A DNA stretch of 64,000 bases from Toxoplasma gondii ME49 (taxonomy: Eukaryota > Apicomplexa > Conoidasida > Eucoccidiorida > Sarcocystidae): positions 248,001 to 312,000 of the forward strand of contig NC_031467.1 in assembly GCF_000006565.2 (NCBI RefSeq). Reading direction: 5' to 3'. Positions within the stretch are counted from its first letter, which is position 1. Each line of letters starts with the position of its first letter. Positions 45,258 to 56,437 of this stretch are shown piece after piece. The position numbers and the translations under genes were made by a program. A model generated the notes under the pieces. It was not told the origin of the DNA, made no database searches, and worked only from the letters and a program-made list of their open reading frames with translations.

Positions 45258-48200
45258 GTGAAAGTGTATAGACATGTGCAGGTGTGCGTATGCTTGCACA
45301 GAAGGAAAGCGATACAGAGAGAGAGATAGAAGTGGAGATGCAGCTGTAGATGTAGACAGCGGTGCAGGCGCAGATACGTATTTAGGGGAGAAGATGTTTA
45401 GTGGAGAGAAAGCTGACGCAGGTGTGATACGCGCAGTGTTCTACGCTACTTGGTGTAAGTGGACTGTCGAGCCGTGATCGTCTCGTTTGGGCCTTACGTC
45501 TCGTTTTCGTCCGATTTCTTGTTCCGCTTCCCGGTCCCGATGAGTTCGCTTTTCTCTCTTTCTCTGTCTCTCTTTCTCCGTCTCTCTTTCTCCTTCTCAC
45601 TGTCAGGTTCCCTCGCTCTCGCTCTGTCGTTCGCTTTGGAAGAACATTTTTTTTCTTTTGTCTTCTCTCAGGCGTTGGCATGACCATTTTGGAGCACGTC
45701 TACTGCGACGCCATTCTCGATCCATGTGTGATTGAGGCAAGTCATGAAACACCCAAGAGAGAAATGAAGAGGCGAAGATAGAGAAGGGCCGAAAGGAGAA
45801 GCAAAAGGGAAGAGAAGGAAAGAAGATGAGGAGAGACGAGGAGAGGGTCAGAAGCGAAGTATCCCGGATGGTTTTCTGTGTCTTTTTCAGTAGTCACTTC
45901 TTCTCGTTCTGCAGCACTGATTCTTTCTCGCTGCCATCCCCGATCTTCAAGCTTCTTTGTAGCTGGGGAAGGAATATCGCATCTCCGCTTTCTCAACTTC
46001 GCTCGATCGCTTGTTCGTTCTTCTTGCATCTCTCTCCATTCTTCTCGCGTGAGTGATGCCTTGGCTCTGGTGTCGTTTTTCCCCTCTCTCGCCACTTTCT
46101 TTATTCTCGTGCTCTACTTCCTCTCTTGCGTCTTGTTCGTTCCCTCGCTTCCATTTTTTCGTTTCGATCCGTTCACTTCTCTCCTCTGTGTCGCGTGTTC
46201 GCCTTCTCTCCTCGCTTACTAACTGTCTCTCCTCTTCTTCCTCCCTTTCGCTCCTTCCATTCCTCTCCTTCCCTTGCCTCTTTTATCTTCTCACAGCGAA
46301 CTGAGACCTGTTTTGGATGTCTTTCAGTTCACAGTGGAAGACCCCGCGTCTTCGTTCTCGCAGCTCCGCGACGTCGCCTCTCTCAAGTTGCTGGTCGAGC
46401 TCGGCGTCCTGCCGTCCTCCCTGCTCTATCCGCCGGCCAGCTCTGAGGAGACGCCGGAGGAGGCGGACAGACGCAGGTGCCTCAGCTCGCCTCAGCGGCT
46501 CATGTTGCTTGTCAAGGAGACGACGGCGCAGGCCACCAGGTGCGCGGAAAGCGACAGAGGGGGGCGAAGGAAAGCGAGGCAAACGCGCGCCGGAGTCACA
46601 GACCAAAGGGAGAACTCCAGATGAGCAAGATGGCAGAAAAACGCAACCAAGAGCGGTCCGCCCACGACAGGCGATCTCACCTGTCTAGGAGGAGCCGCCC
46701 AGGCGACCACTGGGCTTGCATGCGTTTCGACGCTCGAGTGTGTGTCTGTGTGTGTGTGTCCACACTTGCTTCGCGACGCATGCGGATTTTTTCTTCTTCG
46801 TGAAAATGCGAAAAAATTCTCTTCGAGGAGAGAAAGGGTGCTCTGCACCCGTTCGCGTGTTTCGACTCTCCTGTTCTGCTCTCGGACTTCTTTCTGGAAC
46901 GCCATGTTCCTCCGGTTTTCGCACAATCTCCCGCGTCCCTTGCGCTGCTGTATGTACACCTCTCGCAGAATGTCGGAAATTCTCCAACTCGGCCAGCAAC
47001 TCCCCCACCCCCTCCCGCCGCCGCCTCTCGACTCCGAGGACCTCGAGCATCGCCGCGACTGGCGCAGGCCCATCCACAGTGTTTCACAAGGCTCTTCTTC
47101 CTCTTCTTCGTCTTCGTCTTCTTCCTCTTCTGTCTCTTCGTCTTCTTTCTCTTCCTCGTCCTCTTCTGCCTTCCCTCCTTCAGCTGCTTCGCCTCGTTCC
47201 GCTGGCGCGACGCCGGGAGCCACGGGCGGCAAGAAGGGGGAGACGCCGGGGAGTCGCGCGGGCGAAGACGACTGCTGCAGGGACATCCGCGTGAGAGTGA
47301 AACGCAGACTCAAGAGAGAAAATCTGCATTGGCTTGTCGATATCCCCCTCGCGCAGCAGAAGGCAGAGCTGCAGCAGCTCTGGAGCCAGCTGTACGTCAA
47401 GTATTACCGGTAAGCCAGAGGCTGGAGAAGGCGAGACGCATGCACGAGAAGAGACAGGGAAGGCGGGAGACACAGAAGAAAGAAGCGAACGACTCACAGA
47501 GCGACTTGCCTCCGAGATGAGGGGGAAACGAGCGAGAAAAAGGAAACTGTGTTTTCGTCAGCAACTCAAAGGAGACACACAGCTCGACACACAACTCAGA
47601 TTTCATATACAAATATATGCATGTATATGTATATATATGTACATATGCGTGTATATATATATATATATGTATATGCGTAGGTGTAAGTAAAAACTGTATG
47701 CAATAGAGTGTGCATATCTGTGGATGGGTCCAGGTGTGGGGAGAGTGCGGACGAAGGTAGAGATCGCTGAGAACACTGTTGAGCAGGGACGTGAGGGCAC
47801 ACAGAATGCGGAAGCGTCTCGAAGGCAGATGGGAGACTTAGAAAGGTGGCGAGTCCGGCTGGAACCAAGAAGAAGCAAGCGCGCGCGGAAGGGACTGCAG
47901 TAATTTCTTGTCGAGGCAGTTGCACCGGGGTCGGGGATTCTTTTGCTGTCGAGTAGGAGCAGCGAGGGCGGAAACTGAAAACGACTGAGAAATGCAGTCT
48001 CTGAAGAGGCCTCTCTGTGACTTCAACGGTTACGTTTCTCTATCCTAGGTTTTCTCCGGGTTTCAAAGGCGAGTCAGTGAACACGAAAAAGCAAGACTTC
48101 CAAAGCCTTGCGCCTCCCTTGCTCACCCTTCGCCCGCTCTTTCAACCTCACTTTCTTTGGAACAAGTAGAGTACCTTCACGTAGGGGCATCACTCCACCT

Positions 48201-48380
48201 GACCGGAGCGTGTTGACGAGGTTCTCTCGTTGAATTAGTACAGTCAGTGAAAGCTCTTCTACCTTTCCTGGTCGGAGCCTCATTGTAGACCACCCTTGCG
48301 TTTTTTTTTTCAGGACGCTGTCAAAGCTGCGGCGAATGTTCCCGCCACCCGCCGTCTCGACAACGCAGAGCACGCGCTGA
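42836..48380 (+). CDS. HAT1: Histone acetyltransferase type B catalytic subunit (HAT1), 6 exons, 741 aa
   Basis: GNAT-family enzyme that acetylates newly made histone H4. Exons are 42836-43788, 44439-44926, 45672-45736, 46328-46539, 46969-47409 and 48314-48380, joining in phase to 2226 nt. HAT1 landmarks in order: the N-terminal domain (VVRFHPVFADSDFF, SPLFCHHFFKE, FDELSIDIFF), RRVEWFLHWFIESASAIHTD (human MWFIETASFIDVD), YHLAGIATTYTFYAVTGF, the acetyl-CoA motif HVQRQGVGMTILEHV across an exon junction, FTVEDPASSFSQLRD (human ITAEDPSKSYVKLRD), and the C-terminal VRVKRRLKRENL and LQQLWSQLYVKYYR-TLSKL helices. The intron 45737-46327 has a GC donor (gag|gcaagt); only this boundary gives the exact spacing between ILEH and VEDP seen in human HAT1. 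Human HAT1 is about 420 aa; the excess is Lys/Glu, Glu/Arg and poly-Ser inserts. Divergent from the LSm gene. Confidence 0.93.
44050..44138. repeat. (TA)n / (TATAGA)n microsatellite in HAT1 intron 1
   Basis: A ta run, then gatata units and a second ta run, inside the intron 43789-44438. Confidence 0.85.
45178..45257. repeat. TA/TAAA microsatellite in HAT1 intron 2
   Basis: Repeated (a)aatatata units inside the intron 44927-45671. Confidence 0.85.
47089..47175 (+). repeat. Poly-serine coding tract in HAT1 exon 5
   Basis: ctcttcttcctcttcttcg-type pyrimidine tract encoding about 25 serines, between the ILQLG helix and the VRVKRRLKREN helix of HAT1. It is a probable surface-loop expansion like the tract in the SPRY gene at 772-957. 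Confidence 0.85.
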
Positions 48381-51300
48381 ACTGGTTCTCCGGCAGTTTG
48401 CGCTCGAGTCCGGGAGCTGCGAGCGAGGAACAGAGCGCTCTGCTGTCTGAAGGAGGCTGCAGTCGTCTTCCCCCTGCAAGCCGACGACTGAAACTCCCAG
48501 TTGCAGCCGCCACAACTTTCGTCTGTTCCCCAGGACTCACGTCCGTGTGCAGAAAGGCGTCGACTAGTCAAAGAAGATCGACGTGTCGCGTTTTCTTCCT
48601 CGACTGCTTGGCTTGCGGGAGGAGTGCAAGAAATCCAGAAAGAACCCGAAAGTGAACGCTGCGGTGTATGTACACCCGGGGTCCCAGCTGCACGTGCGCC
48701 AGTTTGGAACACGAAACTTTGTCTTTCTCGGGGTCTGCAGTCTGCGGCTCTTTCCGTGTCGCCTGGAGTGCCTGCGTTGTGCTGCTTTGCGGATGGAGTA
48801 GTAGTTCGTGTCTTGCCAGCTTGCCCGAATATAAGCCGAGGCGTTTTTCCTCGCGTGCCTCTTCTTGTCAAACTCCTTGTTCCACGTTGTTCTCGGCTGC
48901 ACGTCTGCCGGGCCTACCCGCCGGCGCCGTGTTCGGAACTTTTCCGTTCCTCTCTTGGCTCAAAAACCAAGGCATTCGCGGAGCAAGAATCGTCGGAGAG
49001 AAGACCTCGGTGGCGACCGGCACTAAAGATATCGAGTTTCACGTGTAGAAGGGAAGCACTTTCGAGGGGTCGCGTTCCTTGTGCGGAAGTCGGCTTGTGT
49101 CTCCGACCTCTAGCCTGAGAACGAACTCCCCTTATTCGCGGAAACACTTTCACTTTGTCGGCCGCAGTCTCGTCCGCTGCACACGATGCTCGCATCGAAG
49201 GACAACTGTGGAGTCACCTGAACACACAAGTATCCCAAGTTCAACAGAGTCCGTCGGCCATCGAACGCGGTACTCGGGGATGTGTATAGGTCGCTCTGAG
49301 GAAAACCTGAGAAACCGTTTTTCCTCTAGCGCCAGTCGGGAGCCACAACAGTTAGATGGGAGGAGTGTGGAAGGACGGCATCGAATGCCGCAGCGCATTT
49401 CCACGCTGGGAGAACTCTGTAACACGTCTTTCACCTGCTGCGCGGAAGCGAACAGTCTTCCAGCTCATGGATATATGTAGACGCCTTCCACGAAACGACT
49501 GCGGATTGTCGAAATCGCACTGGGCATCACTGGAAGCAGCAATAGTGAGAGTTGAGAAGAAACACTTCTTACAGGCAGATCATGTATTTCCGGTCGATCA
49601 GCTTTACTTTTCCTATGTCACTATTTACAACAATGCCTGCATGTGGAGTGAGGATGTGTTAACTAGCTTGTTGTCTCCCTTTTGTGTTCGGCTTGTCATC
49701 TTTGTTCCTCCCACTCCGTTGACTTTCGCATGTCCGCAAGTGCATCGATAATTACCTCGCCTGACCCACATGCAAATCCCGTGTCTCCACAACGTGTGAC
49801 TCAGTTTTTCCAACGGACACGGGCGTCGACTAAGAAGCAGTGAGGGTCACCGCTGCCAGTCCGGGCGCCTGAACTCGGGACGAATGTGGACTGGCAGGCA
49901 ATCCAGCTAAATCCTTTAGAATCCTTTAGAAAAGCCAGCCAGTGTTCAGACATCTTCTTTCGTTCAGCTTGGTCTTCTCGGTACTTTGTGTTTGAAACGC
50001 TCAATTAAAAAGTGCAGAACCCGCCTGTTCACTGCAAGAACGTGCAGGGGTTTGACGCTTGCTTCTCCAGAGATTCAGCCTGCGCCACACCGCGAGCCTT
50101 GCCTCCCTACGCATAGACACACCCATACACATGTGCGTGTATATATATATATATATGTATATATATATTCGTAAGCGCTTTTGTTGCGGACAGGGGAAAG
50201 TCTCTGCCGCGGGCGTCCCCTATGCTAAGATTGAGTAGTCCTGGCGCCGGTGCCCTGCCATGCGGATCTGTCGACTGCATCCCTGATTCTGTACCAACCG
50301 ATCTAAAATCGTGATGTCGTTTTGTTGCGTGAGGAGCCGTGTGTGTGTGTAAGACTGTTCGTTAACTTTCTGCGTCAACAACCCGAGGAGCCATCTTTCG
50401 TTGTCTGCGGGTCTGCCTCGTCGCCAGGAAACCCCCCGCGAGGGGGTGTGTCGCTTTGCGGTCGGAGAACGTGTAGCAGCGACGAGATGTGACCAGCCCC
50501 CGAACGGCTCTTGACATTGGGATACGCAGAAACACCGGGCTCTCTGGCGCGCCCTCTCCACTTCCAAGCTTTCTGCGCCACCCGGCGCAAAATTCCCCTT
50601 CGATATTAGCTAAAAACCCCGTCGCCTGGTTGCCCGCTTCGCATGCTCGCTATCACGAAGAAATGGGTGACCCGCTGGGGGCAGCACGAACAGCGCTCTC
50701 GGGGGTGAGTGCGCGAAGCAGGACGGGTTTTCTCTGCATTTTACGTGGTGAATTTCAAGCGTAAGCCGTGCGCGGCCGTGTCGGCTCGGCGGATTTCCAG
50801 GGATACAGGCGTTCTGGTCAAAAGGTCCCTTCAGCACGAGCAACGCGCGTCTCCGCAGTCCCGTCGATAGCAGTATATGCACAGCTGGCGCTGCGGTGCC
50901 TGTGGCCACGGTTTCCTGAGCAGCTTGTCAGCGAGATTCTCAGGTTCTGTCTGCGTTTTCTCGGTTCTTCTCCCCCGCTGGGCGCGTCTGTACGTGCACA
51001 GAAGACGCGCAGCTGCGAACTCTTGTCGCGAACTCTTGTGCGCGAGCACCCCTCTTCGTCCACGGTGTGCCTCTTTTTTTTGACCCCTGGCAGCGGCGTG
51101 GCACTTGTGGATCTTCCGCTGTACATCCTGTCGAACCAGCACGCAACTCTTGGCCTTTCCGTTTCGGACGGCTCGGGACTCGGACTCCCCATTCGCTTGC
51201 TGGAACTCTCGCGCGTTCCCCAGCCAGGCTCACGCGCCCGAACCCTGTGCGCGACCCAGCCACAGTCTTTGCGTCGGTCGCCACTGTCCGCAACTCCGTC

Positions 51301-51463
51301 GCGTTTCTCTTCTTCCCCTATCCCTTCTGCGGCGAACATCCGCTTCTGCTCTGTCGCTTTTTTCAGGTGGCGAGCGTCACACCCTTCTGCGGTTCAAGCT
51401 TTTCGACGGCTCTTCCCCCCATCGCTCTAGACCTCTCTTCCCCCCGTTGCCGCTGACACCAAG
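48381..51463. other. Spacer HAT1 to heme lyase
   Basis: About 3.1 kb holding the HAT1 3' UTR and heme-lyase promoter/5' UTR. The near-palindrome ggtgtatgtacaccc is at 48663-48677 and a (TA)n run at 50142-50169. The + ORF around 50768-51430 starts with GTG, has no motif, and is probably leader sequence. No RNA gene was recognised. Confidence 0.55.
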
Positions 51464-54012
51464 ATGGCCACCGCGGCAACTTGCCCTCTCGGGTCGACTT
51501 GCCCGATTCCTTCTTCCTCCTTCTCTTCATCCTCTTCTTCCTCCCCTGTGTCTTCTTCGGAAGCTTCTTCTTCTTGTCCAGCTCGCTCTCTGCCGGTTTC
51601 TGCTCCAAGTTCCTGTGCGGCGAGCTGCGCGCCTGGCGCTGCGTCGACGTGTACAGGATCGCCTTCGGGGCGTAAGTGCGTCGTTGCCTCTGCTTTGTCG
51701 ACGGTTCTGGCGACACCTGCATTGCTGTTTCCTTCGCTGAAGCCCCCACAACTGTCTGCCGACCACAAGTCTCCGTCCTTCGCGTCTGCGCGGCAAAGGC
51801 TCTTTCGCTTCGCACCCTCCCCCTCACCCGCGCCGCCGCACCCGTCGCTCGTTTCCCCGACGCATGCATTCCGGGGTACAGACTCGCAGCGCCCGGTCTC
51901 GGCGGCTGCCGCCTCAACTGCTGTCTTGCCTGCGCGCGCTCTGGGATCAGCCGCCGGAAACGATGCCTGCCCTTTCAGAGGCCAGCGCGATATGCAGAGA
52001 GAAGACAGCGGCTTTGCCGCGAGGCTCGTGCAGAGACGCTCCGGCTCCTCGCCGAGCGAAGATCTTCCGGACGCGACTACGCACGAAGTCCACGAGGAAA
52101 TCAATCCGCGAAACATGATGCCCGAAATCTCCAACGCCCCGCAACAAGACCCGGACGACCTCGCCCTCTCGACGCACAGACGCGTCTCCACCATTCCTAA
52201 AACGGGAGAAGACGCCAGTGAGAACACTCACGAACGCCATCCCTTGGTTCCAGTCGCGCTTCTCGACACCCTGCCTCCCTCAAAACGTCTTACAGTGGCC
52301 ACACACAGTCTCACGCAAAAACACAATATTTGGACATTTATACACATATATACACATATTCATATATATATATATATATATAAGTATATGTATTCCGTAA
52401 GGTGTCAGCCAGAGCGTCAAGTCTCTCACGACGGATACCCTTCCTTCGATGCATCCATATATACGTATATGGAGAGACAGATGTGTATGAATAGGGAATG
52501 TGACAACGTAGATGTTTATTGATGTACACAGGCGCATTTATGTGAGAAAAGAGCACTGAATGCACTGAAGTGACAACAGCAGGTACCACCTACACAAGAG
52601 ACATCCCTATTTATCTATCTGTATATATAATATATATATATATAATATATATATACCGGTATTCAGAGATTTTTTGCGCGCATGTGTTGACTTGTAGTTG
52701 GGTTTCTTGGCCTGAGAGGGCGTGGTGTTTCTCTGTGAATGTCCTGTTCTGGTCTCTCCGTCCAGCCTGGATTTATCCCTCGCCTCTTCAGTTTCATCGC
52801 GCCATGAAGAAGAAGAACAAAGAGCCTCCTCCCGCAGATGCGATGGAAACTACTGTCTATGTCCATGATGTGGTCAATGAGAGAACTTGGAAAAACATTC
52901 TCCACTGGGAGAATGCACTGCACAAGTGAGTCTCAATGTAAATATATATATATATATATATATAAGCAAGTGTATACGTGAAGAAATAAATATATATATT
53001 TATACATATGTACAGTACTAGCTACATACAGAGAGACCTATACACACATGTCTGAAGATGGAGCGTGTACGGATTCTTATGCTCCGGCACATGCTTTCTA
53101 GTGCCAATACGTTTGCAGCAGAGGCATGCTGCCACTCGCATGTTGTTTGCGCCTAGTGCAGAACGAGACACTCACGTTTTTCTTTTGTTCACGCCTGCTG
53201 CTTGTCTCTTTTTCGCTGGCAACGCATGCATCTATATGCACAAATGGAGACGCAAATAGATGGACACTTGCATACTTGTATAGGTACATATATGTTAAAG
53301 AGTTATTTGCACATACCGGTGGTGTGTCTTCTTGTCATCAATGCATGCTTTTGTATGTTCGTGTGGAGGTCAAAGACATTTGTGTGTATCTCTTGAGGTA
53401 CGAATTGATCTTTTACCGAGTCTGGGCATGCGTGGGCTGTGCTGCGAAGATGACAGGTTCCGTGAAGAAGAAGAGAATCGCCGAAGAGCGCGTCGAGGAA
53501 AAGACTTTTGACGTTGAAAGTCTCTTGTCCGGCAAGAAGACTTCAAAACACATCGTCAGCCCTCGTCTGTCCTGTTTGATTCTCTCCGTTTGCTTTCTCA
53601 GAGAATGTGAAAAGCCGACCCTGAGTCGCTTTGTAGGCCGCTCCTCCGATTATACGCCGACGGCGCGCCTACGCCAGTACTTTTCCTAGTACGTCTCTCT
53701 CCAGTCATTCTGTGTATTGTTTTTTACACAGGACTTCTGGCTGTATGGGAATCGTTGCTTTCTATTTCGGGTGTACAAGCGCTTTTCACGGAGCTGAAAG
53801 ACACTCGAGAAAACGATTCCTTTCAGTGTGTGTGTGGTACACGAGTTGAAGGGGCATTCGCGATGAATCCTCACGAATGTTCCTTTTCTTTGTCTGGGGA
53901 AATATAAAAACAGATACACATGTATACATATATAAACACTTACATGCATACATACCAACATACATGCATACATACACGCATACTTGCATACATACATACA
54001 TACATATAAATA

Positions 54013-54055
<43 letters not shown>

Positions 54056-55509
54056 ATAGATGCAGATAGACAGAGACGTAGACAAAGATATATATAAATG
54101 CATATTATGCAGTCCATTTGCAAAAATACAGAACGATTGGCGTATAGAGAGGAATAGAGAAGTTTAGGTGAATCTGTATGTAGTGAGGCAGCGCGACAGC
54201 AATGAGGATCTCCACGAAGAGTGAAGCAAGATTATCGGCATTTGGAGATAATGACGAGAGATGTATGAATCCATCCGTAGCGTTGATTAGTGTCCCGGTA
54301 TACGCAGACATGTGTCGAGTCTGTTGCCAGAGGAAGAGGATTTTGTACATCGAAGTGGGTGGTCCTCCACACTTTCCCCATTTATTGTGATTTTGTTTTT
54401 GCATTTGTCTGATTTTTTTTGCCTCGCGGTGTTTTCTTCAGTATGGGTCTTCCGTTCGACCGACACGACTGGTATGTCGACCGATGTGGAGAGACAGTGC
54501 GCTACATCGTGGACTACTACGATGACCCGCAAGCGACCGACAACATTCAGGCAAGTCTATCTTGTTTTGCAAAAGATAACGAGTCTGGAAACAGTGTAAA
54601 CTGTTCGTTCTTCTTGACGCGTCCTCACTCTGCTTCTGTCAAAGTCATAATCCGAAAGTCGTATGGAATCTGTCTCCTTTCCTGTTCATTTCTTCCCATC
54701 TTTCTCTGTCTCTCTGTTTCTGCTTCTTTCTGTCTTCGCGTCGCTTCCTCCCTTTCTGCCTCGGAGAGCCGCTGATTCTGAGTGTCCCCGCCTCTTTCGT
54801 CGTCTTCTCCTTTCGTCTGCGACATCTGTGTCTGCGTCTAGATCTCTCTTTCTCTGTCACTTTGTCTTGTCTCTTCTCTCTTCTTCTCGCGGCGTTCTGC
54901 TCCGCGAGCATGCCGTGTCTCCGCCTCGCTTCGGCGTACCTCTGGCGCTCCCACTAGAGGACGTCTTCGAACGCCACGGAAAGTGTACGGACGAGGTGAC
55001 ATGCATCCACGCTCGCCTGAGAACAGAGTTCGTGATATGAGACGGCGTGAGAAGAGTCGGGCGAGCCTTCCTAATTGCTCAACAAGGACTTTCCTGCCTT
55101 TTGGCGTGGGTAAAACCGTGTCCATGGAATAGTGACATTTCCTTTACAGAGATACTAGCAGGACCTGGTGCAGATGGACGTCAGACGCTCTTCGCGTTTG
55201 TCACGAGTCGAGCGCAAAAGTCTCGACTCCTTTCTGAAAAACACACACACATACATCTCAATGCACTGACGGCCTTCTTTTTGTCCTGAGGGTGTGCGGG
55301 GCTTTCTTTTTCGAGTTTTGGCCTTCGTGGTAGGATACGTCAGGCCTACATGCTGGGATGTGTGCTTTCTAGTCTATATCACGAGCAACGTTTTCGCCTT
55401 TCCTTTCAATTTTCCTCAGGTTTTTATCCACACGCGCCCTGCCTGGTTCGACTCCTGGCAGAACTTCTCGGACAATGTCCGCCACTTCGTCTCTTCGTTT
55501 TTCGCTTAG
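51464..55509 (+). CDS. Holocytochrome-c synthase (cytochrome c/c1 heme lyase), 5 exons, 399 aa
   Basis: Intermembrane-space enzyme that attaches heme covalently to cytochrome c or c1. Exons are 51464-52217, 52766-52925, 53602-53688, 54442-54550 and 55420-55509, joining to 1200 nt. Family signatures: [14 protein letters not shown] and [10 protein letters not shown]; then [13 protein letters not shown] (family WxYPSxQxFxxAM); [17 protein letters not shown] with the conserved His (about H285, aligning with human His154, the heme ligand); [38 protein letters not shown]; and [10 protein letters not shown] heme-motif pairs occur at C7-P8, C13-P14 and about C168-P169 (ACPFRG). Intron 4 (54551-55419) begins gcaagt, a GC donor forced by the protein alignment. 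The Ser/Ala/Pro-rich N-terminal 220 residues exceed the usual leader length; human HCCS is about 268 aa. Cytochrome c versus c1 specificity cannot be decided from sequence. Confidence 0.93.
52340..52383. repeat. (TA)n microsatellite in heme-lyase intron 1
   Basis: tacaca/tata units grading into a pure ta run. A second ta cluster at 52623-52656 lies in the same intron, and another at 52940-52965 in intron 2. Confidence 0.85.
54014..54054. repeat. (TA)n microsatellite in heme-lyase intron 3
   Basis: Long uninterrupted ta run following catacata/tacatg repeats (about 53920-54010), in the intron 53689-54441. Confidence 0.9.
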
Positions 55510-56397
55510 AACGATTTCTTTATTTTCTGCTTAAACGGCTTCTTCGCACATTCGTCGCTTATCGTGTTTGCTATATAGCCGACTGTTCTGGAGAGCCCCT
55601 CTGCTCTCTTCCGGCTTCGGAGACTCGCGAGAAGCAAGCGGATAACCGAGACATAGGCATCTCAGAAAGCGAGAGAAGAAACCTGGCAGCCGTCAGAGAA
55701 GAGAGGGAAGAACGGGGACGAAAGGCACTGTTGTTGTGGACACCCGAGCTGGGCGTTTGCATGCGTAGCGCGCGAGAAGCGACAGCGACACGGAGAAGAC
55801 TACTCGGATTGAATGAGAATTCGAGATGGGGTATTGCACGCAGCGTAGAGAACGGGGGTTACAGAAACACTGTCGTGAGAGAGAACAGCGGAAAGCGAGA
55901 AGATAAGCTGGAGAAGTCGGGAAAGAAAAGTTGTGAGGAAGCCAGAACTGGACGTGGAACTGGACCTCGTTTGAATTGGCTTGAGAAACAGGAAAAAGGC
56001 CTGGAGTGTTTTTGGAAGCGACCATAAGTTCTTTTTGTCATGTGATTTTTTGGTGTGGCGTGCTCTGTGTTTTGCCGCTCAAAACGCTCCGACGCTTGTC
56101 AGGTGTATGAAATTCTCTGCCTCGCCTGGAAAGAGTGAAACAGAATCATGGCGATTTCTCTCCACATACAACGCTGAGGCAACACCTCTAAACGCATGTC
56201 AACAACGCCTCGGGTAAGATGAAATTCTCCAACCACAGACCTGGACTCTTCTTTCAAGTGAACAGTCTACATTGCGATTTCGCAGTACACTCATCCAGCC
56301 ACTATCCTAGATCAGCTATTTCTTCCTCCACGCACACACTCGCAGTCTCGAGCTCCCGCCTCGATGAGCTCAATTATCTTCGCCTGAACAGTTACAC

Positions 56398-56437
<40 letters not shown>

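Noticed and set aside
46492..47400. Minus-strand 302-codon ORF opposite HAT1 exons 4-5
   Set aside because: Poly-Glu block is the complement of the poly-Ser tract; no motif, and the + strand exons align with the HAT1 C-terminus.
48050..48170. Alternative last HAT1 exon after tctctatcctag
   Set aside because: In phase, but the peptide does not resemble HAT1. The exon at 48314 after the strong tttttttttttcag acceptor continues the amphipathic C-terminal helix (KYYR-TLSKLRRM) as in other HAT1 proteins.
50768..51430. + strand 220-codon ORF before the heme lyase
   Set aside because: Begins at GTG, has no motif, and ends just before the heme-lyase ATG; most likely 5' leader.
51427..52227. Minus-strand 266-codon ORF opposite heme-lyase exon 1
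   Set aside because: Shadow of a Ser/Ala-rich coding exon; the + strand carries the [11 protein letters not shown] heme-lyase signature.
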